Shown in pieces: positions 1 through 22,200 of a stretch of 54,734 nucleotides of DNA. Under the pieces are notes generated by a model. That model was not told where the DNA came from and made no database searches. It saw nothing but the letters and a program-made list of their open reading frames with translations. How positions within the stretch are numbered: the stretch's first letter is position 1; the number at the start of each line of letters is the position of its first letter. This stretch comes from Ichthyophonus hoferi. Its lineage: Eukaryota > Opisthokonta > Ichthyosporea > Ichthyophonida > Ichthyophonidae. Both the position numbers and the translations under genes were made by a program. The stretch covers positions 131,383-186,116 of the forward strand of contig NAOQ01000090.1 of assembly GCA_002751075.1 (NCBI GenBank), given 5' to 3'.

Positions 1-909
1 TTTAAATATCCATGCGTATGTGTGTGTGACATTGAACTTTAAGGCGGGCGTGTTATTATGTATATAGTATTGAGCTGTTGTAATAGTTTTACCACTTGCA
101 ATTATTCTAAATTAGGAAAGTATGCATTGGTTTTCATTTGACTCACTGGGCACTTACCGTACATTTTCACTTATGTGTTAATTACTTATGATACAATAAA
201 CCCATTTTTGTATTGACATAAACTGTGTGGTTCAGTGATCGTCATCACTGTAAAATACTTGGTTAATTGTTTTAATGCGCCATTTTCTGTGACCTTTTAT
301 GCGTTTTTTTTGTCTTAAGCCTACAGTGGCTGTTTTGACTTGCGAAACTGAAGCCTTAGTAATAAACAAATCTTTTTATTTATTTTGTTTTTTCATTCTG
401 AGTCGACTTATAATGATATTCTTTGTTGCCTACAGTATAATATGAAATTGCTCATCTAACAAACATTAAGATAATATTCTACCTAATTGTCTAAACATTC
501 AGAACGATTGTAATGCATCACACATTTTGTGTGGATAACCCTTTAGCTGTTACCACCATCCATAACCTATTAGTCTATTTCATGTAAGACACCACTTACA
601 TTTTAATAATAGTATCAAATGATAGCTAGTATATCAAGGTGACATATTTGGACAACAAATAACTTCATAATTAGGAATTGAAGCTTGAATTTTAATTTTA
701 TAGCATATAAGCATCCAAGATCAATCCTCTATTATTATTACAAGAAATAAAATTATGAATATTGTGTTTAATTATTGCTTTATCTTGAGATGGCATATTT
801 ATTCTGCTTTAAATTAAGCAATTGCTTGTGTGAGTATATAGATGAGAATGCAAAAAAAAAGTTAGGAGTCGTCTGGTGTTCTAGTTGAAAATGTCAGGCT
901 CGTAAAGAT
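1..909. other. AT-rich stretch, no gene seen
   Basis: No exon-like segment with good splice sites was found on either strand. It is probably 3' flank of the minus-strand gene. At about 900-925, overlapping that gene's stop region, a 9-bp inverted repeat (GCTCGTAAA / TTTACGAGC) could form a small hairpin in the transcript end. Confidence 0.4.
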
Positions 910-3900
910 TTATTTTACGAGCTCCACAAGGGATTTGCTACTAGAAACTTGTCTATTGTCAGCCCCTGCAGATGGGTGATAGACATTGAATTGTTAGCTT
1001 CGTTGTTTGTAATGTATTTTGTCATGCATGATATTGAAAACAGGCTCCTCATCCCTTGAAAGCTAGACTAGAATTGGTATGTATATTTTAAAACGTTTGT
1101 ATATCTCACATCAAAGAAAATAACTAAGATCATAAACATACTTAGAGGTATTAATTACAACAAATAATTTTTTGCAGAATATCTCTTATAACTTGCAGCT
1201 CATTCATTATATTAATTCTAGTCAGATATATTTTTATTGCCATGTGATACTGAGTCCCCATCACAACCTTAACACAAACAAGCTGTATTTGACAAATATT
1301 CGTAATTGTGGTTCAAGTTAGAAAGACGTTAAAAATACATAACATAATGGAACTGTATTTCCAGCATGAGGTATTAAAGAGTTACATTGATTTATTGATT
1401 GGAATTTGGTTTTTCTTTATTAACTCATCGACAGCCATGCCACAATTTAACTCTGGCTTTCTACGAATCACTTTATATCCCTAATAATTTAACTCCTGCG
1501 CTTCTCATTATTATTTCCACCAAGAATATAAATTTAGATACATTAAAATATTTAAGTATACAAACTTACCAGAAACGCATATGCATGCGATCTACTGTCC
1601 TAACCAAAATCACTTACATGAACACGGAGTTCCAATGCACAAATACATAAATAACACCTATAAAAATACATACTGCATCTTTATTATATTTTCGTGCTCT
1701 CCGTTTTAGTTTTTTAATGTTGTTTGCCCACCGTTCCACCCGTTCTAAGTCATCATCTGTGATGTTTGTGAAGCAAATGACACACACCTTTTGACAATAG
1801 CGTGACCCTGCAGCGAAGACTCATTTAATTCAGCTTTATAATAACAGCTTCTTATTTTTATTTAAGAATTCGGTTAAAGCTTAGCATTTATATTTTCAAT
1901 TTAAATGTAAGTTCAGTCTTACTTTCTGTTTTACTAGCTATTTTAATTACCATGCAAACAGCAATGTGGTCCGTTGAAAAATAAATATATGTAGGCCTCT
2001 ATAGATCCAAGCGAGTAAGTTGTGGGCTAGAATAGCAGTGCTTACATGATATGGCGAGAGGTAGAACAAGTGCTTGGAACGACCATAAATATTCATGAGA
2101 ATGAAATGGATAATCATTATTTGCAAGGGTATTTAAATCTGCTTTAAAATAGAACCAATACGAAAAATGAAAATAAAACAAGTTACTGATATTTCATTTT
2201 GGAAGAAGAAACGCATATTTAAATGAGTGTCAACCACATAATATATTTTAATTTCACAAAATTTATGTAAATATATTATATATGCAGTGCATTTTGCAAC
2301 ATGAAAAATGCAGCTTTAACTACCATGTATATGTACATATATGTGCACAACAGTGCTTCATGAATGATGATAACTATTTAAATATACGTGTATTTTTTCT
2401 AGTATATACGCATTTGTATAAAAATAATTAAATGCTTGATCATGTTCGTGTGCAAGTCATGGTTTTGATATGCATTCATATACATAGACATTTAAAACTG
2501 AAATTGAATTGGTCCAAAAACAGATTGAAGAAGTCTGTCAATATGCAAACTAAGGCAGCTACAACGAGAAAAACATTAACAATACTGCTATTTTATTTTC
2601 ACTTTAAAAGTTTGTGGCTATCAGTGTATTATGTCATACTATGTAGGATAGAAGTATAATGGTTAGCGCATACAGCATGTAAGAAAACAAAATGAGTACA
2701 CTCATATTGAAGGCAGGGTGCCTACCATTAATAGTCGCAAGGCATTTGAGATGGAATAAATGCCCACAGGCTAGCGTGTAGGTATTTCCCCTTTGTAAAC
2801 TTGCAATTTTACAAACCTATATAGGTGTTTATGTAGAAGTGAAATTGTAGATGGTTTAATTGCCTTGTTTGCTTGCATATGTGTTTACGTGTATAAATTT
2901 TCAAAAGTATATATGTATGTATATATGGACATCAAAAAGTCATTTTGTATGAGTTTAGTTCTGACTGGTTTGGGTATACATCTGTATAAATATACTACAT
3001 AAAGTTACAAATTATTTCACAACGTTTTAGCAATTGATATGAGTGAAAACGACGGATAAGGTTAGGGTATAAGTACATACGAGATTACAATATAGAAAAC
3101 CGGTGTCAGTGTGTTCATGACATAAAATGTGTTTTATTCTAAAGTAAGAATGGCACCTGTGTGATTCTCTGAATACTGTCTTTGGTTCTAGACGATGAAA
3201 ACACTTTTTCCAATATTTATCATTAAGGTTAACACTTACATAACGTCTTAGAAAGTATATTCATATTATTGTTCTATTCACTATTCATTAACAAATATGT
3301 ACTGGATTTGTATTATTTCCAATTATCTTCCAATACAGTTCTACTTCTTTATTGTAAGATATGTCTATTTTTTTTTTTTAACAAAACGTTGGGTTAAGCT
3401 GCATTTTTCCCTACATATATAAATACTAATATTTCAGTAACGTCTAAAAATATACTAAATTAATTTCATCTAACATCTACTTACATAAGGACTTATACAT
3501 TGATTATACACATATAAGCATTAAATTATTGGCACATAGGGACACCCTCTTATAACCCTTCCTAACACCTATGAATGTTTTATTCATTAGCTTAGCATGT
3601 ACCTCACATAGACCTGTACATGCTGACTTGTGTTTTATACTTCGTGCAGGAGACCTTGGGGATAGTGATGGCGCTACTGTGGATGTAGATAATCTTATTA
3701 CAAAAAGATTTTTTGTTTTTGAAAAACAGACGTTATATACAGTTTGGTATATATGTCCTTAAACAGTTGTATTGAAAAGGGAAGAATCAATACTGACTTT
3801 AACTAAAACTAAAAGCAATCATGTTTATTTATTTCATGCAAAGTCATAAGCCTACCTTGCATATCTGGTTGATGATTGCTAATCTGGAGTGCGAGAGGGA

Positions 3901-5286
3901 GTCCATTAGTGTTTTGTTACACGTTGTCAACAGTATTATATTACCTATGGACCGTTGCAAGGGTAGTCACCCGCGAGATTCAAAAGGTACTCAAGTTAAA
4001 CTTAATAAATACAAAGAGCCATAGTCTACTTGGGGAAAATGATAACTTTAATTACTGTATTATCTACAGACCTTTTACGTATTGCATGCATAAGCTTGAT
4101 GGCCAGTTTTAATGACCTGATTTTTATAATCGGGTAGGTCGGTGGTTATTAAGTAAAGGCTCAGCCAAAAAAATATTTTTTGCTGCTTTAAGAGATTAAC
4201 CATCCATAGCAAATAGTATACGCAGCACTTTCAACCATATATAACAAAAAAATAAAATAAGTGTGCAGTTCATAAGCAAATGGTATACCATAGGGCCATG
4301 CAGAAATAAACTTTTCATTAGGCAGATAGAGGTTTGATATTAAAAAAAATAAAGATAAGAAAGAAAATGTCCTACTGTCCCGATACTATTGCCCGCAACC
4401 CTCACATAAAAAGTGCTAACATACACAATCACGTGCATACGTATAATATACAACTATGACTATACTAGCTCATATATGCCAATCTTCCGGTATATCATGT
4501 ATAGTTTTCAATATACGCATATATCTTAAAAATATGCACATTTCATATGTGCAAAGATATAGATATATAAAACATATATTTTTAAGTACAAGAAATTCAC
4601 ATGTAATTGCTCGGTTATATCGAAGTCCTGCTGGGGGACAATCATATTGGTCCAATCCACAAGATTCACTATGTGCACAGTTAACATTAGAAGTATTCCA
4701 ATAAATACAATTGGTGGTAAGAAATATTATCTTATTATGGTATTTTTATTCTTTCTCGCATCAGCATCTCTCTTTATATATATAATTCAAGTAGACAATA
4801 AAAGGATTAGGAAAAATAAACTTGAAGAACAAATAAGAAAATGGTTTACATTGATTTTGCACAAGAATAAAGCTTAAGTGCTGTATCGATATCACATACT
4901 AAAACATTAAATCAGTGAAATACACTTGTTGATATGAGTATTTTGTCCTATATTTTCACTCTGTTTGCTGTTTAGATATCATATTTATAAATAAAAGCTC
5001 AGCCAAATAAATATACAGTTTTAAGATTTCAACACAAGTCAAGCACATTATTTATCGTCTTTTCCTCACATATTTTTGCTCTGATCTTCTTTTCAAAAAA
5101 ATTTTTTTTTTTATAAACTATTTGTGATTGTGCATTCCCCACAAAAATACTTACATGGCAAGCGTTTATGTTGTTTAACATCATTCTCTGTAGTGAGTAG
5201 AGGTTTTCTCCTTTTTTTTGGTACAAATTTGGTCCGGACCATACTATTGGCTTTTACCGCATCCTTTGACGAGGATGGGACAAAAA
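910..5286 (-). CDS. Putative RING-like zinc protein, C-terminal exons (5' part not found)
   Basis: This gene was pieced together from splice signals. Minus-strand exons in transcript order are 5286-5155, 2770-2726, 1807-1674, 1591-1570 and 965-910. Each has an AG acceptor and a GT donor (gtaagt, gtaggc, gtatgt, gtaagt), and the phases fit across all four joins, giving 128 residues and a TAA stop. The first exon is basic (KFVPKKRRKP). Across the next two joins the protein reads SCGHLFHLKCLATING and then YCQKVCVICF. The C-x-H-x2-H-x2-C...C-x2-C spacing is that of the second half of a RING-H2 finger. A Lys/Arg-rich helix and a Ser-rich tail follow. The first RING cysteine pair is not visible. 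A 19-nt exon at 5500-5482 is phase-compatible upstream. The 2.4-kb intron is long for this window, so an exon may be missing. Family unknown. Confidence 0.42.
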
Positions 5287-5500
5287 CTAAAAAAAATTAA
5301 CGTATTTATTACCAATGCTTGGGTCTACTTCAATGTACTTTATATTAATATATTGTTATTTCATTTACATTTGTACAATACACATTGATTTTTAGTGAGG
5401 TATATATATATATCTATAACATAATTTGAAAATACAGATATACCTGCTTGTAAATAAATAACTCTGTCTATGCGTGCTTACCGTTTTTGTTTACTGAAAA

Positions 5501-5980
5501 CTGAGTTAAAATCCAAAGTGAGAGTGCATTAGTGAGACGAAATACTACACGGAAATACACTAATTTAATTCCGTAGATATAACTGTTGTGCAGTACACAA
5601 CGTATGCCGTGTTATTTAAGCTATAGTAATGCAAGAGAAGGAAAAAGGAAGCGCTAGTCGTTAATCTAGATTGCCCACATTTTTGGGAAAATTTGTTTTT
5701 AAGCTAATCCCTCAACAAGCTGGTCTAGATTGACCTTGTTTACGACCCATCAATTATCACAAATGTCCCGCTCAAATCATTAATCGCGTTCCAATCTCAT
5801 GCGATCGAAATTAGAAATAAATGTGTACACCAATAGGACCATCACAGCCCAAGGGATCGTATGGAATTCCCAAGTTATCAACCACTAAGATGTATTTTGT
5901 ATTTTTTTATCACCGAACCCGTGATTCGATTCGCTTCGACTTGATCTTCAAGCAGCCTCAGAGGTAATCGAGAGCAATAA

Positions 5981-6019
<39 letters not shown>

Positions 6020-6045
6020 CTAATATCAATAATAATAATAATAAG
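5501..6045. promoter_or_regulatory. Likely divergent promoter region
   Basis: This interval separates the putative minus-strand RING-like gene from the plus-strand nucleoredoxin-like gene. It has a CCAAT element (about 5831-5836) and a locally CpG-richer stretch around 5915-5945. It ends in an (AAT)n run directly before the ATG at 6046. No TATA box was recognised. The promoter role is inferred from position. Confidence 0.3.
5979..6042. repeat. (AAT)n microsatellite
   Basis: Imperfect AAT trinucleotide tract ending three bases before the nucleoredoxin-like start codon, so it lies in the 5' UTR. Read antisense it encodes a spurious poly-leucine run. Confidence 0.9.
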
Positions 6046-7889
6046 ATGCCACCCCCGGGTATGAAAGTAGTATGTGACGGGGATACCTGTAGGCTAGTCC
6101 CTGACGATGGTGAGGATATCACTTCGTCAACCACCAAGTTAACGAAAGGAGAGGTTTCTGACCCCCAGGCCCCAGCCGTTGCCAAAGCTATTAACATTAC
6201 CAAGCTAGTTGATGCTACGGGCCAACCAGTGCCCTTAGACATTCTAAAGGATAAGGTCTTACCCCTTGATTGTTTGACTAAATGTTTTACAAAATAATTC
6301 ATATAGTAAGAAAAAATGTCTGATTTGTTTGAATATGAATTACAATATTTTGTTTTTATATCACATCTTTTCCGTTTACTACAGAAACATAAACCCTCAC
6401 CCATCATTAGTGGTACCAGGAATGACTAGTATATATAGTGCACATTTATTTCGAAGGTATGGTGTATTATGTAGCAGCTGAACCATTCCACACTGCAATA
6501 TGCACCTCTGCTGACATATGTATAGACCTCCTGCTAAAACAACCCCCTGAACAGATGGTTGGCTTGTACTTTTCAGCCTCTTGGTGTGGTCCTTGTCAGG
6601 GTTAGTATTTTTCTTTCTCTCTCTCTCTCTCTCTCTATCTTTTTTTTAAAAAAAATATGTGTGTGTGTGTGTGTGTTCTTGTATCTATTGGGTAGGTCTC
6701 GTTCTGTAGATTTAGCTTACATATACCTACATATCTTTATACGTAAGTATACAATAATGCATATATTTACATATATTTGATTTGTGTTGATACAAAGGTA
6801 GACCCAAATTCAGCCACCTCCTATATTCTTATACTTGTATCTTTATTACCCGTGTCTAAAGCATGGTAATAGTATTAATCATATTGACCCTTCTAGCCCT
6901 CCCTTCTGTATTACTAGCTCGCCTGTATCTAACCATGAACACCCATGGCAAGCATAAGTATATATATGAATATAATTCCTAGCACGCACTTACATCTTTC
7001 CCCTCAATATAGCATTTTCTCCTAAACTGAGTGAATTCTGTGGCAAAAATACTAAGGACTTTGTGGTAGTGTTTGTGTCCCTCGACAACAGTGAAGAGGA
7101 TATGATGAAGTTTATTTCTGGAAAAAATTTCTTGTCTCTCAGGTGAGGGTGTAACTCTACGTGGTTTTGTCTATGATGGTAACTAGGGAGAATGGAGCTG
7201 AGCATATAAATAGAGCAAGGATATTATTAATTAGTAAGAATAGATTATAGGGTGGAAGAGTGGATAGATTCCTATTAAGAGAAGAAGAGGAGAGGAGAGA
7301 TTTTATAGATATAATGGTATATAATAATATGAGTATATAATGTTATAGTAGGAAACATATTTTGAGAAGCATGTGCTATTTAGGCCTAATTAAAATGTTG
7401 ATTTGAGGGGAACCCATGTTTTGCATATAGACCTACCAATCACAGGCCTTCTCTCTTCACATGGGTTTACACGAAATATTTTTCTTGCACTTTTGTTTTT
7501 CTGGTCATTTGTTCTCTCACTCAATCATAGTATCTATTATATCTTTAGTTATAGTAATTTATGTCTTTCTTTCTCTTTATATATAAATATATATTCTCTC
7601 TTTTCATTTCCCTTTCCCCCCCTTCCTTCTGACCTAATGGCAATGCCCACTGCCTATCACTTACACATTTTCTGTTCACGCCTACAGGTACGCCGATGAA
7701 GCCCGCACCAGTCTTCCCACAGACCACAAGGTGCTCAGCATTCCCACTCTGCTGATTGTGAACCCCCAAGGCAAGGTGGTAACGTCATGGGGTTGCAGTG
7801 CTATTCAGAAGAATCCTGACACATGCTTAGAGGCATGGAAGAGGGGGGAACATGGCGTGGGTTGGTTGGATCTGATCAGGCCTTGGTAA
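6046..7889 (+). CDS. Nucleoredoxin-like / tryparedoxin-like thioredoxin-fold protein
   Basis: Four exons (6046-6255, 6555-6600, 7013-7142, 7688-7889) join in phase to a 195-residue protein with a TAA stop. Residues 71-84 read MVGLYFSASWCGPC, the first strand and redox-active CxxC of the nucleoredoxin/tryparedoxin branch of thioredoxins. SPKLSEFCGKNTKDFVVVFV follows, then the SIPTLLIVNPQGKVV segment with the cis-proline typical of the fold. Nucleoredoxins usually have WCPPC; here it is WCGPC, as in classical thioredoxin. The N-terminal 60 residues contain a short Cys-containing motif (VVCDGDTC) and no signal peptide, so a cytosolic dithiol-disulfide oxidoreductase is likely. The reading frame runs on past 6255, but family alignment and an in-phase exon 2 support splicing at AAG|GTCTTA, a weak donor. 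Substrate unknown. Confidence 0.85.
6612..6676. repeat. (CT)n and (TG)n microsatellites
   Basis: A (CT)n tract, a short T/A run and a (GT)n tract lie back to back in intron 2 of the nucleoredoxin-like gene. Confidence 0.9.
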
Positions 7890-9704
7890 TGATAGAGTAA
7901 AAGGAAGTGGTGGACATGAGGGTAATGGGGAGGAGGCATAGGTGTTAATGATTGCTAGCATCTAGAATGGAGAGAAATGGATTGGTTATTCCACAGCCAG
8001 ATAATTGAAATTAAAGAAGCAGTCTAATAAGGCACTGCATAAGGCCCTATGGTTATTGCTTGTCATAATTACAAGCTACCTCCTTGTACTTTTTTATTCA
8101 AATGTACCATTACAAACCTCAATGGAACCTAAAGTATTACTACTATATAAGCAGTGCAATGATACACAGTATCTTGCGTATGTTTTTTGATTTATTTTGT
8201 GGATAATAACGCCCTACTATGATGAGATAAATGCATAAACATAAATCTGGAATGCACATATTAGTATAATATAAAACAGCATTTAATTATGTTTTAGGGG
8301 TAAGATAATAATAGGTTAATAATATATCACAAACAATATGGTTTCCTTGAAGATTAGCTTAACGTTAAAAATGAAAAAACAAATTTCCAAGTATTTTTTA
8401 CAATCTTACCTAGAATCATTTGTCCAGTAAGAGGATGTTACGTACGTTACGCCAATCATATATGAATGTAAATATTTTTTTGATTTATTCTTTTCATTTT
8501 GAAGGAATTATAATCTCTTGAAAACTATATTATATATCACGGATAACAAGAAATTTTTTTTTGAACTATTAGTTTTTTACTACAATAAAAGATTTTTTTT
8601 TTTTAAAAAAAAAAATTCTCCTTTTGATTGGGAAAATTATCCTTTTGTTTGAAAACCTCCATATCTTTGGCCCTTATAGCTACCGGACTATTAGTGGGTA
8701 TTCAATAAACAGCATATACGTGGTCGTTTCTATTTGTAATTATCTGAAATCACCTTACTGTTTGAGCAATGCTTCTTAATTAAACAACCGTCCAAAACTG
8801 ATCTAGTTTGGCCAGAATGAAACCAGATGTAGTTGACCTCTTTGTTGAAGCTTATCACAAAGTAGAGGGTTTGTCAATTACTACTCTTCCTGTGAGTTCC
8901 ATCAAGTCACATATATCATCATCTACTAATAGTCATAGCAAAATCTATAAATGACGTATAAATCATAATGTGTCTCTGGGATTATATATATAAACATGGT
9001 ACTACATAAACAATTATACTTCGTCTAGTGATTATTTAAGATATAGAAGATAAAATATAGGAAGAAAAACAATTTTAATAAGCAGAATAAACATACTACT
9101 GATCCAGGATTGAACAACGTAGATGAACTGAGGAATGTAATTGGGGAAATACATCAGTTCCAACCAGTTCATGACTTTCATTGTATATTTAACTAGATAT
9201 ACAAGGATATTTCACAAATACTGGCTCCTGAAGTGAACCTTTTCATGATACAACAGCTTTTATTAATGGAGGTAACAGTAATGGTTCAATCAAAATATAG
9301 GGCTAGTCCCAATCTGGCCCAATATTGACATAGTTGAAAACCATAGAAAAGTTTCCACATTCTCTCACCAGTCCTGACCGCTCAGTCCGTATTTACTGTA
9401 TCTAATTAAGCTTCTAGCCCTAATGAGACTACCATGACAACTAAAAACTATCTATTCTCAAAATTTAGATCCTGTATAGCAATCCATTATACCATATTAC
9501 AGCATTCTAAGGATATGTCATTTCCATTTTGTATTTTGAAATATATCATAACTACATAAACAGGCCAAATTGATCCTGCTTTACATTAGCTTGGTATCAT
9601 ATCATAGCTGCAGAAAAGTATTTATTTATAGTTAAATAATAAGGCAGATACCATTCCAGTTTTTAATGATACCTCTATGGATATATGTTATGTAGACAAT
9701 GGGC
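7890..9704. other. Intergenic region between convergent genes, with coding-like remnants
   Basis: This holds the 3' flanks of the nucleoredoxin-like gene and NSUN2. A T12A11 foldback lies at 8593-8615. Around 8818-9330 several short plus-strand frames read like protein (for example MKPDVVDLFVEAYHKVEG at 8818) but are interrupted and have no convincing splice sites. They may be remnants of an old gene or mobile element. Family not recognised. Confidence 0.35.
9621..9626 (-). terminator. Candidate polyadenylation signal of NSUN2
   Basis: AATAAA on the minus strand, about 80 bases past the NSUN2 stop codon at 9705. Confidence 0.4.
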
Positions 9705-19200
<9,496 letters not shown>

Positions 19201-22200
19201 CTGCAAGACAGGAAGATAGACTTAGTCAACCTTGGGAGTATTAACCGTTGTACTTTTATAAATAGGAACAACCGCAGAGCTGTTCTTGAAATGTTTGAAC
19301 TAATATCAATGAAAAGGAATAATATGAAGATGAAAATAAAAATAAAAAATGAAAATAAAACGGACTGATAATTATAATACGGAAGACTACGAAAAACTGT
19401 TGAAGAAAGGTGTGGAGGTTAAAAAAAAACAAAAAAACAAAAACAGAAAAAAAAACTACATATTATTAATGGTATATTATATATTTGAATGCATTTTATC
19501 TGTAAAAATATAGGAAAAGTTATGTACATAATATCAAAAGTCTAAACACATACTTTGTATATTGCAGATGTTTGACCGTGCAATAAGGATTGCAATATGT
19601 CAACAATATGCACGTATATTTCGATTAATTAATTTAACTTCTATACATTAACATGTACACGTGCAATTATCCTTAGGGCTGGAAGAGTAATGCGGCTAGG
19701 CTTTGATTCATACTTTTCCTCTGGGTGGGCAGAATCGCGTTTCTTTATTTATGTATTTTTAATTGAAAACCAATGCCTCAATAAGTATTAAATTTTATTA
19801 AGTACAATTGCTTTGATTATTAAATTACTAATAGATAAGTTATGGCGTAATATTACATTTTTACAATGCTCACCCTAAACAGCATTCTGTTGCAATATTT
19901 CATGTTATTACACAATAGGCCTAGAAGCCCATATATCATTATAACCGATAACAGCCCTGGAATATTAAATTCTTGTTTAGATACCTACTAATGATTGGCA
20001 CATCTAGTTACATTGGCTCACTAGATCTAACTATGTAAACTTTTCATTAAAACATTTCACAGTTTTTATTGAAGACAACCTAAAAACAAAATAAACCCTA
20101 GATATAACTAACCTTGTGACTTATATCTATTTAAAATTAGGGGAATTTAATGCTATATATTGAATATAAATTCAATTATTTTTTACTATAGTTATATAAA
20201 GAAATATTTTAAATAAATAACTATGCTTTGTCAATAATAAATAGAGATAAGGGGCTGTGATAATTTCTACAAAGTGAGCTGTGGTAGGTAGCCTTGTACA
20301 CAGAAAAAGTAAAAAGTAAAACCACTATAATAAGATCAAAGCAATCAAATAAGCGACTTTCATTTTTTTAATTAGGCGTATCACTGGTTGTAATAAGAGT
20401 GGTGAATATTATTAGTTACAGGTAGGCTTGGTTAAATGAAGGAGCCACAAATCAGAACTTGGATTGAATTTAAGTTGTTTTTTTGTGGATATGGATTTAT
20501 GCTAGAAATTAATGGAAAAATGATTACCTTGGCTTTACACTATCTATTGGGATTATGCTCCAGTCTACATTTTATCGTATTTAGTACATATTAATATTGT
20601 TTAGAGGTAAGCCTGGAGTTTATGAAGAGTCTTATTTCTTCAAATCATCTGTTTTAATTGCCCTAGTGCTTTCTAGATATGAAATCTGGTGAACCACATG
20701 TACACGAGTACCTCTGAATAGCTGTAATCTCACAATCACACAACAGCCTATGATACCAGGTATTTGTCACTATATGTGGCTATCAAGCTTTAATTTGTAT
20801 TATGTTATATGTATGAGAAAATGATAGTGTAATCACTGCAACGGCAAGATAGTCAATAATGTCTTGGTCATTATTATTCATCCTGGTAAGATTCGGTAGT
20901 GGTTTATATTCAATTGCATCAATCATATAATTAGCATGGCATTATATATTGATCAGTGTTCAGATTAGTAGTAACAATCTAAATGTATGTAACTACCTGT
21001 ATCAATATTTGTTTTCAATACTCCTCTGGGTTTGACAGCGTTAAAAATATTATTAAAAGCAATTTAGGGAATATGTTCCAAGTGCTTTAGAGTGTTTGGG
21101 AAATAAAGCTGGATGATATTTCAATATACATATTGCTCCTTTGCTCCACATTAAGCTATTTACCTTAATAATATTTGTCGTCAACACGAAGTCTTTTGTT
21201 CACCAATTGTTTTAGTAAACGACATATCCTCTCACTAAACTTTGGAAATAGTCTACTCTAAGTAGATGCTAGACTGTAGGTAAAGGCCAATTCCTCATCA
21301 GAGGTTTAAATTTCTTCTGTCACTTGGTCTTATACTTGCCAGCAACAGACAATGCATGTAGTCATGTTTGGTGTTGCTAGAAATGTGAAAGAGCTCTTAA
21401 CAAAGTTGAAATCTATAGAAAGGGAGTCTTTGTCCAGATTAGCTATGCGGGTTCGCTCCAGAATGAAGGCTTGATACAAATGGACTTATCCTCTATTGGT
21501 GCCTGTTTTATCTCTGATTCCTTGAGCTTAGTTAATTGATTTGATTTATATTATTTAGAGAGAAGTTTTAAGACTCTGGTCAGGTGCTGGCTGATCAGTT
21601 GGTTTATTGATATTTCCAGGTGGTTTTCTAATCATATTCATGCTTAGAAGCATAGAGAATACTAGCACAGCCAGGTTTCTTTTATACATAAAATGATTAA
21701 TAAGCCAAATGTTTAATCTGGGATATTAAAGCCTTTTATATACTATATGTTAGAAATAGTTTTGGATTGATTCATAACCTAATTCATTACACATAAGAGC
21801 ACTAAGTATATTGCGTTTTCTAGTCATATCAATTTATCTAACAAAGTTACTAAGATAGCACTCCTATTCGTTAACTTATTTGCGTGTAGAAAACTAGATT
21901 ATATAATAATAATAATAATATAGGTATGTATGGTTGTGATGCATGTCTTGCCAGGGTACAATTTCAGTCCTTATTATAATAGTTGCTCTTGGTGTTCCAG
22001 AATCATTGAAAGTTTGAGAGGCATGAGATCATGTGAGTTGCGATTGAAAATCATGGTGTTGTTGGCCTCACGTGGGATTGATTGCAATTTCCAATCAAAA
22101 TTTCTGGTTGTGATGCCTCTTTATTTACTCTTCTATTGGAGTTGAATATAATAGGCTTTGATGTAAAGTAAACTCAAAAGATGAATTATTAAACCTCTGT

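Noticed and set aside
3571-3762. 63-codon plus-strand frame with a protein-like middle (GDLGDSDGATVDVDN)
   Set aside because: An acceptor-like site precedes it, but no partner exon was found on that strand and the putative minus-strand gene spans this interval.
4155-5018. Two copies of a ~25-base phrase (taaaggctcagccaaaaaa-like at 4155 and 4990)
   Set aside because: Only two short imperfect copies; too little to call a repeat family.
6256-6297. In-frame extension of nucleoredoxin-like exon 1 to a stop
   Set aside because: The downstream exons hold the conserved CxxC fold and are in phase with splicing at 6255, so the extension is intron.
5958-6407. 149-codon minus-strand frame with poly-leucine
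   Set aside because: Antisense of the (AAT)n tract and of nucleoredoxin-like exon 1.
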